In this document: one piece after another, positions 6,479-13,799 of the stretch
How positions within the stretch are numbered: the stretch's first letter is position 1
Layout: every line of letters starts with the position of its first letter
DNA from: DASUDX01 sp036275365
GTDB lineage: Bacteria; Pseudomonadota; Gammaproteobacteria; Nevskiales; Nevskiaceae
Assembly (NCBI GenBank): GCA_036275365.1
Contig: DASUDX010000125.1
Coordinates: 1 to 17,870 of the forward strand
Length of the DNA: 17,870 nucleotides
Direction: 5' to 3'
Translations under genes and position numbers: made by a program
The notes under the pieces: model-generated
Told to the model about the DNA's origin: nothing
What the model saw: only the letters and a program-made list of their open reading frames with translations
The model's database searches: none

Positions 6479-7305
6479 ACCCGGCCGAGATCGACGACCT
6501 CGAGCTCGATCTGTTCGTCGAGGCGCTGCGCCGCCGCCACGGCTATGACTTCAGCGGCTATGTGCGCGCCTCGCTCAAGCGCCGCGTCCAGGCCCTGCAG
6601 GCGATCAGCGGCGCGCGCACGGTGAGCCATCTCACCGAACGGGTGCTGCACGAACCGGCCTTCGTCGAGCAGGTTATCGAGCGGCTTTCGGTGCCGGTCT
6701 CGGAGATGTTCCGCACCCCCTCGCTGTTCCGCCTGCTCCGCGAGGAGGTGGTGCCGGTGCTGGCCAGCTGGCCGCGCATCACCATCTGGCAGGCGGGCTG
6801 TGCGCATGGCGAGGAGGTCTATTCGCTGGCCATTCTGCTCAGCGAGTGCGGGCTCTATGACCGCTGCCGCATCCACGCCACCGACTTCTCCGAGGCGGCG
6901 CTGGCGCGCGCCCGCGAGGGCATCTATCCGCTGCGCGAGGCGCGGCTGTATTCGGAGAACTATCTCAAGGCCGGTGGCACCGGCACGCTCTCGGACTGGT
7001 ATGTGGCGGCCTACCAGCACATCAAGCTGGACGATCGCCTCAAGGCCAACATCAGCTTCTCCCACCACAATCTGGTGGCCGACGGTGCGTTTGCCGAGAT
7101 GCAGCTGATCCTCTGCCGCAATGTGCTGATCTACTTCGAGCGCGGTCTGCAGGACCGGGTCATCGAGCTGTTCCGCGGCTCGCTGGCGCGACGCGGCTTT
7201 CTCTGTCTCGGCTCCAAGGAAAGCCTCGCCTTCAGCAGCCTCGCCAGCGAGTTCGAGACGGTCGCACCCGGCCACTCGCTGTACCGCCTGCGCCATGTCC
7301 GTTGA
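6475..7305 (+). CDS. cheR: CheR-type protein-glutamate O-methyltransferase
   Basis: The product has 276 residues. An N-terminal helical domain (about 1-70, with RRRHGYDFSGYVRASLKRRV) is followed by a SAM-binding methyltransferase domain with VSEMFRTPSLF (75-85), IWQAGCAHGEEVYSLAILL (104-122, motif I), HATDFSEAALARAREGIY (134-151) and LILCRNVLIYF (211-221). The usual GCSTGEE is GCAHGEE here. There are no TPR repeats or other C-terminal extension. CheR enzymes methylate glutamates of chemoreceptors using SAM. No MCP, CheA or CheW is encoded nearby, so the substrate is likely non-flagellar (inference). The start ATG overlaps the tatD stop by 4 nt, and the gene overlaps cheB by 11 nt. A weak Shine-Dalgarno suggests coupled translation. 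Confidence 0.93.
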   Translation: MNPAEIDDLELDLFVEALRRRHGYDFSGYVRASLKRRVQALQAISGARTVSHLTERVLHEPAFVEQVIERLSVPVSEMFRTPSLFRLLREEVVPVLASWPRITIWQAGCAHGEEVYSLAILLSECGLYDRCRIHATDFSEAALARAREGIYPLREARLYSENYLKAGGTGTLSDWYVAAYQHIKLDDRLKANISFSHHNLVADGAFAEMQLILCRNVLIYFERGLQDRVIELFRGSLARRGFLCLGSKESLAFSSLASEFETVAPGHSLYRLRHVR

Positions 7306-7936
7306 GCGCCGCCGGCTGCGCCTGATCGCCCTGTGCGCCTCCACCGGCGGGATCGAGGCGCTGCGCCGCCTGCTCGGCGCCCTGCCGGCGCAGACCCGCA
7401 CCCCGCTGGTGGTGATCCAGCACCGCGCCGACGACGATCTGCAGCTGCTGCCGCGGGTGCTGGGTGCCACCTGCGCGCTGCCGCTGGCCGATGCCGAGCC
7501 GCTGGAGCCGCTGCGGCCCGGACGGGTCTATCTGGCGCCGGCCGGCTATCACCTGCTGCTGGACCGCGGTCCGCGGCTGGCGCTGTCGGCCGACGAGAAG
7601 GTCTGCAATGTGCGGCCCTCGGCCGATGTGTTCCTGGAATCCGCCGCCGATGTCCTCGGTCCGGGCCTGCTGGCGGTGATCCTCACCGGAGCCAACGAGG
7701 ACGGTGCGGCCGGCCTGCACCGGGTCCGCGCCCGCGGCGGGCTGGCCTGGGTGCAGGACCCCGCCACCGCCGAGGCCCCGGAGATGCCCGCGGCGGCGCT
7801 CGAGCGGGCCGGGGCCGATCGCATTCTCTCGCTCGAGGCCCTGCCCGAGGCCCTGGCGCAGGTGGTGAGCCGTGCCCGCCGCCCGCGGCCCGCCGATACC
7901 TCCGTTCCCCCTTCCCCCACCGGCGCCCCGCCATGA
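7295..7936 (+). CDS. cheB: CheB-type methylesterase, catalytic domain only
   Basis: The product has 213 residues and consists of the methylesterase/deamidase domain alone. The Ser-His-Asp triad is visible: Ser16 in CASTGG, His43 in VVIQHRAD and Asp136 in LTGANEDGAAG. VYLAPAGYHLLL (78-89) is also typical. The N-terminal phospho-receiver domain of chemotaxis CheB is absent, so activity would have to be controlled in another way, perhaps by the receiver of the next gene or by complex formation (inference). The last about 20 residues are a Pro-rich tail (PPSPTGAPP). It begins inside cheR (11-nt overlap) and its TGA overlaps the ATG of the receiver-GGDEF gene. This order (CheR, CheB without receiver, response regulator) recurs in sensor-kinase modules outside chemotaxis. 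Confidence 0.92.
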   Translation: MSVERRRLRLIALCASTGGIEALRRLLGALPAQTRTPLVVIQHRADDDLQLLPRVLGATCALPLADAEPLEPLRPGRVYLAPAGYHLLLDRGPRLALSADEKVCNVRPSADVFLESAADVLGPGLLAVILTGANEDGAAGLHRVRARGGLAWVQDPATAEAPEMPAAALERAGADRILSLEALPEALAQVVSRARRPRPADTSVPPSPTGAPP

Positions 7937-8913
7937 CCGAAGCCCTGCCGAAGATTCTGGTGGTTGATGACACCGCCGCCAATCTGGTGGCGATGCGCCG
8001 CCTGCTCGCCAAGGTCGAGGCCCAGGTGATCGAGGCCCGCTCCGGCGAGGAGGCGCTGCGGCTGTGTCTGGACCACCGCTTCGCCCTGATCCTGCTCGAT
8101 GTGCAGATGCCGGAAATGGATGGTTTCGAAGTCGCCGAATTCCTGGCCGGTGCCGAGAGCACCCGGCAGATTCCGATCATCTTCGTCACCGCCGCCTTTG
8201 CCGATGACCTCAACCGGCTCAAGGGCTATCAGTTCGGCGCGGTCGACTACATCGCCAAGCCGGTCAACGACACCATCCTGCTCTCCAAGGTGCGCGTATT
8301 CCTCGAGCTCGACCGCGCCCAGCAGCGGCTGCGCGAGCTGCTGGGCGAGCTGGAGAGCCGCAACGCGGCCCTGCAGGCCGAGGTCGCTGAGCGCCAGCGC
8401 GCCGAGGCCCAGGTTCGCCATCAGGCCCTGCACGATCCGCTCACCGGGCTGCCCAACCGGCGCCACTTCATGGAGCACCTCGACGCCCTGCTGGCGCGGC
8501 GCCGGCCGCAGGACTCGGCGCTGATCTACATCGACATCGACGGTTTCAAGCCGGTCAACGACACCCACGGCCACGGCGTCGGCGACCAGCTGCTGCAGGC
8601 GATTGCCCAGCGCCTGCGCGAGAGCGCGCGCCCGCTGGACATCAATGCCCGCCTCGGGGGCGACGAGTTCGCCCTGGTGCTCGATCAGGTGCCGGATGCG
8701 GAGACCGCGCGGGGCTTTGCCGAGCGTCTGTGCCAGCGCCTGCGCGAGCCCTATGCGCTCGACGGGGTCACGGTCAGCGTCGGCGCCAGCATCGGGGTGG
8801 CGATGGTCCCCGGCGGCCAGACCGGTGGACGCGATGCCCTGATCCAGTGCGCCGACACCGCCATGTACGCAGCCAAGCGCGGTGGCCGCAACCAGGTGGT
8901 GCTGGCCGACTGA
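7933..8913 (+). CDS. Response regulator with GGDEF output (diguanylate cyclase)
   Basis: The product has 326 residues. The receiver domain (about 7-125) has the acidic pair Asp12-Asp13 (VVDDTAAN), phospho-acceptor Asp56 (LILLDVQMPEMDG), Thr86 (FVTAA) and Lys109 (YIAKPV), all intact. A coiled-coil linker about 125-163 leads into the GGDEF domain (about 163-326) with HDPLTGLPNRRHFM, IDIDGFKPVNDTHGH and the full active-site motif GGDEF (242-246). RPLD lies five residues before GGDEF, fitting the RxxD inhibitory site for product feedback. The protein should therefore make cyclic-di-GMP when phosphorylated and be product-inhibited. There is no EAL domain. The ATG overlaps the cheB stop by 4 nt. 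A kinase is not encoded in the same unit; the HAMP-GAF sensor at the left edge is a candidate. Confidence 0.95.
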   Translation: MTEALPKILVVDDTAANLVAMRRLLAKVEAQVIEARSGEEALRLCLDHRFALILLDVQMPEMDGFEVAEFLAGAESTRQIPIIFVTAAFADDLNRLKGYQFGAVDYIAKPVNDTILLSKVRVFLELDRAQQRLRELLGELESRNAALQAEVAERQRAEAQVRHQALHDPLTGLPNRRHFMEHLDALLARRRPQDSALIYIDIDGFKPVNDTHGHGVGDQLLQAIAQRLRESARPLDINARLGGDEFALVLDQVPDAETARGFAERLCQRLREPYALDGVTVSVGASIGVAMVPGGQTGGRDALIQCADTAMYAAKRGGRNQVVLAD

Positions 8914-8941
8914 GCCGGCGCCCCGGCGGTTCTGCGGCTCA
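8911..8941. terminator. Hairpin spanning both convergent stop codons (candidate bidirectional terminator)
   Basis: TGAGCCG (8911-8917) pairs with CGGCTCA (8935-8941) around a 17-nt GC-rich loop. The arms contain the TGA of the GGDEF gene and, on the other strand, the TGA of metX-metW. There is no T-run on either side, so it is not a classical intrinsic terminator, but it could block or stabilise converging transcripts. Only 25 nt separate the two genes. Confidence 0.35.
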
Positions 8942-10726
8942 GCGGTTCAGCGGCGAGGCGAGCTGGTAGATCGCGGTCTCGGCCAGGAGATTGGGCAGGC
9001 GCCGCATCGCCGCGGTCTCGCGATGGCGGCGGTCGAGCAGGGCGGACTGGGTGATGCGCCAGCCGCGCTCGCCGCACAGCCGCAGGAAATCGTCCACCGT
9101 GCACAGGTGGATGTTGGGCGTGTCGTACCAGCGCTCGGGCAGCGCCGGGGTCACCGGCATGCGGCCACGCGCCAGGGCCAGCCGCACCCGCCAGTGGCCG
9201 AAGTTGGGGAAGCTGACGATGGCCTGGCGACCGACCCGTAGAATCTCCTCGATCACATCGTCCGGGCGCGCCAGCGCCTGCAGGGTCAGGGTCAGGATCA
9301 CCGCATCGAAGCTCTGCGGACCGAAATCGCGCAGGCCCTCGTCGAGATCGGCCTGGATCACATTGAGCCCGCGCGCCACACAGGCGGCGACCTTCTGCGG
9401 ATCGCGCTCCAGCCCGTAGCCGCGCACCCCGCGGCTGCGGGCCAGATGCTCGAGCAGCTCGCCGTTGCCGCAGCCCAGGTCCAGCACCCGCGCACCCGCC
9501 GGAATCCAGGCGGCGATGCGGGCAAGATCGCCGCGCAGGGCCGGCGAGGGCGCCGCGAGCGCGGGGCCCGGCGCCCGCTGCGGGCCGCGCTCGTGGGCCT
9601 CGGCCAGATAGGCCCCGAGCACCCGGTGGTAGTCCGGCAGCGGCATCAGGAAATCGTCATGGCCGAGGTCGGAGTCGATCTCGGCATAGGTCACATCGCG
9701 ATCCGCCGCCACCAGGGCCCGCACGATCTCGCGCGAGCGCTCGGGGGAGAAGCGCCAGTCGCTGGAGAAGGCGATCACCAGGAAGCGGGCTCGGGCGCGG
9801 CGGAAGGCCGCAGCCAGATCGCCACCGGTCTCGCGCGCCGGATCGAAGTAATCCAGCGCCTTGGTCATCAGCAGATAGGTGTTGGCGTCGAAGCGGTTGA
9901 CGAAGGCATCACCCTGGTGCCGCAGGTAGCTTTCCACTTCGAACTCGACATCGAAGTTGAAGCTGGGGGTGGCCATCTTCAGCTCGCGGCCGAACTTGGC
10001 GCGCATCGCCTCATCGGACAGATAGGTGATGTGGCCGAGCATGCGGGCGAGCTTGAGCCCGCGCGAGGGCACCACGCCCTGGTCCTGGAAGCGCCCGCCG
10101 TGGAAGTCCGGATCGGACAGGATGGCCTGGCGGGCGATCTCGTTGAAGGCGATGTTCTGGGCCGACAGCCGCGGCGCGCTGGCGATCACGCAGGCATGGC
10201 GCAGCCGCTCCGGGAAGTCGATGGCCCACTGCATCACCTGCATGCCGCCGAGCGAGCCGCCGACCACCGCCAGCCACTGCCGGATGCCGAGGTGATCGGC
10301 CAGCAGGGCCTGCGAGCGCACCCAGTCGCGCACGGTGAGCAGGGGGAAGTCCGGCCCCCAGGGGCGGCCGCTGTCCGGATTGGTCTCGCGCGGGCCGGTG
10401 GACCCCTTGCAGCCCCCCAGATTGTTGAGGCAGACCACGAAGAAGCGGCGGGTGTCGATCGGCTTGCCCGGGCCGATGCAGTTGTCCCACCAGCCGGGCT
10501 TGCGATCGTCCTCGCCGTGATAGCCGGCTGCATGGTGGTCGCCGGACAGGGCGTGGCAGATCAGGATGGCGTTGGAGGCCGCCGCATCCAGCACGCCATA
10601 GGTCTCCACCATCAGCTCGTGCTGGGGCAGCACCCGCCCGCAGTCGAGCGCCAGCGGCTGCTCGATGCGCACCCGCCGCGGCTCGACCCGGCCCACCGAA
10701 TCGGCCGGGTAGGGGGTCGCCGTCAT
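8939..10726 (-). CDS. metX/metW: Fused MetX-MetW: homoserine O-acyltransferase plus MetW methyltransferase-fold domain
   Basis: One uninterrupted frame encodes 595 residues. Residues 1 to about 378 are MetX: HALSGDHHAAG (58-68), NNLGGCKGSTGP (101-112), nucleophile Ser158 in GGSLGGMQ, Asp323 in FSSDWRFSPE and His356 in SDLGHDDFLMP. MetX acylates L-homoserine with acetyl- or succinyl-CoA for methionine synthesis; succinyl use is likely in gammaproteobacteria but is not proven by these motifs. An Ala/Pro-rich linker (about 380-397) follows, then MetW: LRGDLARIAAWIP, SAM-type motif VLDLGCGNGELL (414-425), SFPNFGHWRVRLALA, WYDTPNIHLCT and PNLLAETAIYQL. MetW is normally a separate protein of about 195 residues that supports MetX activity. 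No plausible internal MetW start is seen (Met replaced by Leu). The ATG (10726-10724) shares its A with the yggT stop (TGATG). Confidence 0.93.
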   Translation of the reverse strand: MTATPYPADSVGRVEPRRVRIEQPLALDCGRVLPQHELMVETYGVLDAAASNAILICHALSGDHHAAGYHGEDDRKPGWWDNCIGPGKPIDTRRFFVVCLNNLGGCKGSTGPRETNPDSGRPWGPDFPLLTVRDWVRSQALLADHLGIRQWLAVVGGSLGGMQVMQWAIDFPERLRHACVIASAPRLSAQNIAFNEIARQAILSDPDFHGGRFQDQGVVPSRGLKLARMLGHITYLSDEAMRAKFGRELKMATPSFNFDVEFEVESYLRHQGDAFVNRFDANTYLLMTKALDYFDPARETGGDLAAAFRRARARFLVIAFSSDWRFSPERSREIVRALVAADRDVTYAEIDSDLGHDDFLMPLPDYHRVLGAYLAEAHERGPQRAPGPALAAPSPALRGDLARIAAWIPAGARVLDLGCGNGELLEHLARSRGVRGYGLERDPQKVAACVARGLNVIQADLDEGLRDFGPQSFDAVILTLTLQALARPDDVIEEILRVGRQAIVSFPNFGHWRVRLALARGRMPVTPALPERWYDTPNIHLCTVDDFLRLCGERGWRITQSALLDRRHRETAAMRRLPNLLAETAIYQLASPLNR

Positions 10727-11283
10727 CAGCGGAAGATGCCCGGCAGGGGGATCAGCATCGACACCACCTGCAGCGCCAGGATCAGGAACAGCGGCGAGAG
10801 ATCGAGATTGGCGATCGGTGGCACCACGCGCCGCACCGGCCGCAGCAGCGGCTCGTTGACGCTGAACAGGATGTTGGCGGCCGGGTTGTTGATGCCCGGC
10901 CCGACCCAGGACAGGATCGCCTGGGCGAACAGCGAGAGGGTGTAGAGGCCCACCAGCAGCAGCACCAGCTTGAGCAGGGCGAACCAGATCCAGGACAGGC
11001 CGCCGACGCTGATGTTGACCAGGCTGCACACCACCTGGATGTAGAGCAGGGCCAGCACCGTCAGCAGGGCCAGCGCGGCGGTGTCCAGCCGCCGCCAGCG
11101 CGGCACCACCCGGGTCAGCGGGGCGATCACCGGCTGGGTCAGCTTCCACACCAGCTGCGACAGCGGGTTGTAGAAATCGGCCCGCACCCAGGCCAGCAGG
11201 ATGCGCAGCAGCACCGCGCCGAGGTAGAGCTCGAACAGGGTGGTGACCAGGAAGAACAGCGCGTTGTTGGCGTTGGCGGCCAT
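10726..11283 (-). CDS. yggT: YggT family integral membrane protein
   Basis: The product has 185 residues, very hydrophobic, with two copies of the YggT unit. Copy 1 runs about from FELYLGAVLLRILLAWVRAD to VIAPLTRVVPRW; copy 2 from LYTLSLFAQAILSWVGPG to LLRPVRRVVPPI. Each is followed by a hydrophobic helix, giving about four TM segments. The start ATG 11283-11281 gives the normal length; an in-frame ATG at 11403 lies inside proC. The molecular role is not established; in E. coli the family has been linked to osmotic tolerance. It lies 22 nt after proC and overlaps metX-metW by 1 nt, matching the pseudomonad order proC-yggT-metX-metW. Confidence 0.92.
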   Translation of the reverse strand: MAANANNALFFLVTTLFELYLGAVLLRILLAWVRADFYNPLSQLVWKLTQPVIAPLTRVVPRWRRLDTAALALLTVLALLYIQVVCSLVNISVGGLSWIWFALLKLVLLLVGLYTLSLFAQAILSWVGPGINNPAANILFSVNEPLLRPVRRVVPPIANLDLSPLFLILALQVVSMLIPLPGIFR

Positions 11284-11305
11284 GGACGATCCGGTGGAGA
11301 GGCGG

Positions 11306-12127
11306 TCAGGCGGCGCCCGCGGACCACTGGCCCAGAGCCTGCGAACGGGCCGCCGCCGCGTGCAGCGCCCGTTCGAAGATCGTGCGCAGCCCGGCGGATT
11401 CAAGCACGCCCAGCGCCGCCTCGGTGGTGCCGCCCTTGGAGGTCACCTGGCGGCGCAGCTCGGCCACCTCGGTGTCCTGGCTCTCCACCAGCCGGCCGCT
11501 GCCGATCAGGGTCTGGCGCGCCAGCGCCCGCGCGGTCGCCGCGCTCAGGCCCAGGGCGATGCCGGCCTCGGTCAGGCATTCGGTGACCAGGAAGAAATAG
11601 GCCGGCCCGGAGCCGGAGAGCGCGGTCACCGCATCGAGCTCGGCTTCCTGGCCGAGCCAGACGGTGGGCCCGGCGCTGCCGAGAATCCGCTCGGCGAGAT
11701 CGCGATGGGCGGCGGACAGGCCGGGCTCGGCATACAGGCCGCTGATGCCGGCGCCGACCAGGGCCGGGGTGTTGGGCATGCTGCGCACCAGCGCCACCTG
11801 CGCGCCCAGCGCGTGGCGCAGCCGCGCCAGCCCGACGCCGGCGGCAATCGACAGCACCAGGGTTTGCGGGGCCAGCCGCAGGCCGGCCAGGGCCGGCTCC
11901 ATCTGCTGCGGCTTGATCGCCAGCACCACCGCGGTGGCGCCCTGCACGGCCTCGGCGTTGTCGGCGAACACCGCCACGCCGAGCTCGCGCGCCAGCCAGG
12001 CGCGGCGCTCGGGCAGCGGCTCGGCCACCCGCACCGGGCCGGCGCCAGCGCCCTGCCGGCACCAGCCGCCGATCAGGCTCGCCGCCATGTTGCCGCCACC
12101 GATGAAGGCCAGGGTTGCCGCGCTCAC
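11306..12127 (-). CDS. proC: Pyrroline-5-carboxylate reductase
   Basis: The product has 273 residues with the GTG start at 12127-12125 (VSAATLAFIGGGNMA); E. coli ProC has 269. The N-terminal Rossmann motif FIGGGNMA is at 8-15 for NAD(P)H. IKPQQM (71-76) and SMPNTPA (116-122) follow, then the C-terminal dimerisation/active-site signature: SGSGPAYFFLVTE (171-183), ETEAGIALGL-like helices, and QVTSKGGTTEAAL (227-239). It reduces 1-pyrroline-5-carboxylate to L-proline, the last step of proline synthesis. The in-frame ATG at 12175 would extend into the divergent promoter and adds nothing conserved. Only a weak GGA precedes the GTG. The yggS gene that commonly lies directly upstream of proC is absent; the divergent neighbour is ilvA. 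Confidence 0.95.
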   Translation of the reverse strand: MSAATLAFIGGGNMAASLIGGWCRQGAGAGPVRVAEPLPERRAWLARELGVAVFADNAEAVQGATAVVLAIKPQQMEPALAGLRLAPQTLVLSIAAGVGLARLRHALGAQVALVRSMPNTPALVGAGISGLYAEPGLSAAHRDLAERILGSAGPTVWLGQEAELDAVTALSGSGPAYFFLVTECLTEAGIALGLSAATARALARQTLIGSGRLVESQDTEVAELRRQVTSKGGTTEAALGVLESAGLRTIFERALHAAAARSQALGQWSAGAA

Positions 12128-12158
12128 GCTGGAGTCCGGAGTCAGGAAGGTCGATCGG

Positions 12159-12164
12159 TATGAT
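12159..12164 (+). promoter_or_regulatory. Possible -10 element (TATGAT) for ilvA
   Basis: TATGAT in GGTATGATACGG is the only AT-rich hexamer in the 82-nt proC/ilvA divergent gap (12128-12209), 45 nt before the ilvA GTG. Offset by one base, the complement reads TATCAT (12165-12160), so proC, whose GTG lies 32 nt away on the other strand, may use the same spot. No clear -35 is visible and no leader peptide or attenuator is seen. Confidence 0.35.
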
Positions 12165-12209
12165 ACGGCCCCCATCCCCGCCGATGCCGGTCCCGCCGGC
12201 CTTCCCGCC

Positions 12210-13766
12210 GTGTCCAGCGCCGACGTCGCCAAACTGCTGTCCGCTTACGCCAGCCGCATCGAGCGCGCCGCCACCCGGGTCTACGATGTGGCCGAGATCA
12301 CCCCGCTGCAGGCGGCGCCGCGGCTGAGCCAGCGGCTCGGCAACCGGGTGCTGCTCAAGCGCGAGGATCTGCAGCCGGTGCACTCCTTCAAGCTGCGCGG
12401 GGCCTACAACCGCATCGCCACCCTCAGCCCCGAGCAGCGGGCCCGCGGCGTGGTCACCGCCAGTGCCGGCAATCACGCCCAGGGCGTGGCCCTGGCCGGC
12501 CGGCGCCTGGGCTGCCCGAGCTTCATCGTGATGCCGCGGACCACCCCGGCGATCAAGGTCGACGCGGTCCGCCAGCTTGGCGGCAAGGCGATTCTGCATG
12601 GCGATGCCTACGACGATGCCGCCGCGCATGCCCTGGAGCTGGCCACCGAAAAAGGCCTGACCCTGGTCCATCCCTACGACGACCCCGAGGTGATCGCCGG
12701 CCAGGGCACGGTGGCGCGCGAGATCCTCGACCAGCTCGCGCCGCATCGGCTGAGCACCCTGGATGCGGTGTTCGTCTGCGTCGGCGGGGGCGGGCTGCTG
12801 GCCGGTGTCGCCGCCTGGATCAAGCAGCACAGCCCGCGGACCCGGGTGATCTCGGTGGAGCCGGAAGACTCCAACTGCATGCAGCAGGCCCTGGCCGCCG
12901 GCCGCCGGGTGCGGCTGCCGCAGGTCGGGCTGTTCGCCGACGGCGTGGCGGTCAAGCAGGCGGGCGAGGAGCCGTTCCGGCTGGCGCGCGAGTGGGTGGA
13001 CGAGGCCATCACCGTCAGCGTCGATGAAATCTGCGCGGCGATCCGGGATGTCTTCTACGAGGTGCGCGGCATGCCCGAGCCGGCCGGCGCGCTCGGGGTG
13101 GCCGGGGTCAAGCGCTGGGTGCTGGAGAAGGGCGCGCGCGAGCAGACCCTCTGCGCCATCGTCAGCGGTGCCAATGTCAACTTCGATCGCCTCCGCCACA
13201 TCGCCGAGCGCGCCGAGCTGGGTGACGAGGCGGAAGGCCTGCTGGCGGTGACCATTCCCGAGCAGCCGGGCAGCTTCAAGCGCTTCCTGCGCCAGCTCGG
13301 CCGCCGTCATCTCACCGAGTTCAACTACCGCTACGCCGGGCCGGAGGCCGCGCATGTGTTCGTCGGCGTCAAGCTCAGCGAGGGCGAGACCGAGCGGCGG
13401 GCGCTGATCGAGTCCCTGCGTGCCCAGGACTATGCGGTGGTGGACATGAGCGGCAACGAGATGGCCAAGACCCATGTGCGCTTCATGGTCGGCGGCCGCG
13501 CGCCCGGGCTGCGCGACGAGCAGCTGTTCCGCTTCGAGTTTCCGGAGCGCCCGGGGGCCTGCCTCGACTTCCTCTCGGCGGTGGGCTCGCGCTGGAACAT
13601 CTCGCTGTTCCACTACCGCAACCACGGCGCCGCCTACGGGCGGGTGCTGTGCGGGCTGCAGGTGCCGCGGCGTGAACGCGCCGACTGCCGGCGCTCGCTG
13701 GACGCGCTCGGCTACCCCTACTGGGACGAGACGGCCAACCCGGCCTACGGCCTGTTTCTGTCCTGA
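12210..13766 (+). CDS. ilvA: Threonine ammonia-lyase, biosynthetic (threonine deaminase)
   Basis: The product has 518 residues from the GTG at 12210; E. coli IlvA has 514. The PLP-binding catalytic domain (about 1-335) shows VHSFKLRGAYNR with the Schiff-base Lys61, TASAGNHAQGVAL (83-95) and the phosphate-binding loop GGGGLLAG (192-199). Two ACT-like regulatory domains follow: about 343-415 (LLAVTIPEQPGSFKRFLRQL, FNYRYAG) and about 438-518 (QLFRFEFPERPGACLDFL, SLFHYRNHGAAYGRV, ending PAYGLFLS). It converts L-threonine to 2-oxobutanoate, the first step to isoleucine, and the two-ACT layout is that of the isoleucine-inhibited, valine-activated enzyme. No Shine-Dalgarno precedes the GTG, and no ATG is available downstream of the likely promoter, so the start is the least certain point. 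Confidence 0.95.
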   Translation: MSSADVAKLLSAYASRIERAATRVYDVAEITPLQAAPRLSQRLGNRVLLKREDLQPVHSFKLRGAYNRIATLSPEQRARGVVTASAGNHAQGVALAGRRLGCPSFIVMPRTTPAIKVDAVRQLGGKAILHGDAYDDAAAHALELATEKGLTLVHPYDDPEVIAGQGTVAREILDQLAPHRLSTLDAVFVCVGGGGLLAGVAAWIKQHSPRTRVISVEPEDSNCMQQALAAGRRVRLPQVGLFADGVAVKQAGEEPFRLAREWVDEAITVSVDEICAAIRDVFYEVRGMPEPAGALGVAGVKRWVLEKGAREQTLCAIVSGANVNFDRLRHIAERAELGDEAEGLLAVTIPEQPGSFKRFLRQLGRRHLTEFNYRYAGPEAAHVFVGVKLSEGETERRALIESLRAQDYAVVDMSGNEMAKTHVRFMVGGRAPGLRDEQLFRFEFPERPGACLDFLSAVGSRWNISLFHYRNHGAAYGRVLCGLQVPRRERADCRRSLDALGYPYWDETANPAYGLFLS

Positions 13767-13799
13767 GGCCTCAGCAGACCGTCTCGCCGGCGAGACGGT
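13763..13799. terminator. Two perfect palindromes at the ilvA / EVE-gene convergent end
   Basis: CTGAGGCCTCAG (13763-13774) covers both stop codons. A perfect 22-bp palindrome follows at 13778-13799 (arm ACCGTCTCGCC, no spacer) and can form a strong GC hairpin just after ilvA. No T-run follows. The second palindrome lies in the last codons of the EVE gene (GETVC). A terminator or transcript-end stabiliser is the likely role. Confidence 0.45.

Noticed and set aside
9446..10945. 499-codon plus-strand frame opposite metX-metW
   Set aside because: Antisense shadow; the minus strand holds complete MetX and MetW motifs.
12128..12209. Possible leader-peptide attenuator for ilvA
   Set aside because: The gap is only 82 nt, contains no short frame rich in Ile, Val or Leu and no competing hairpin pair.
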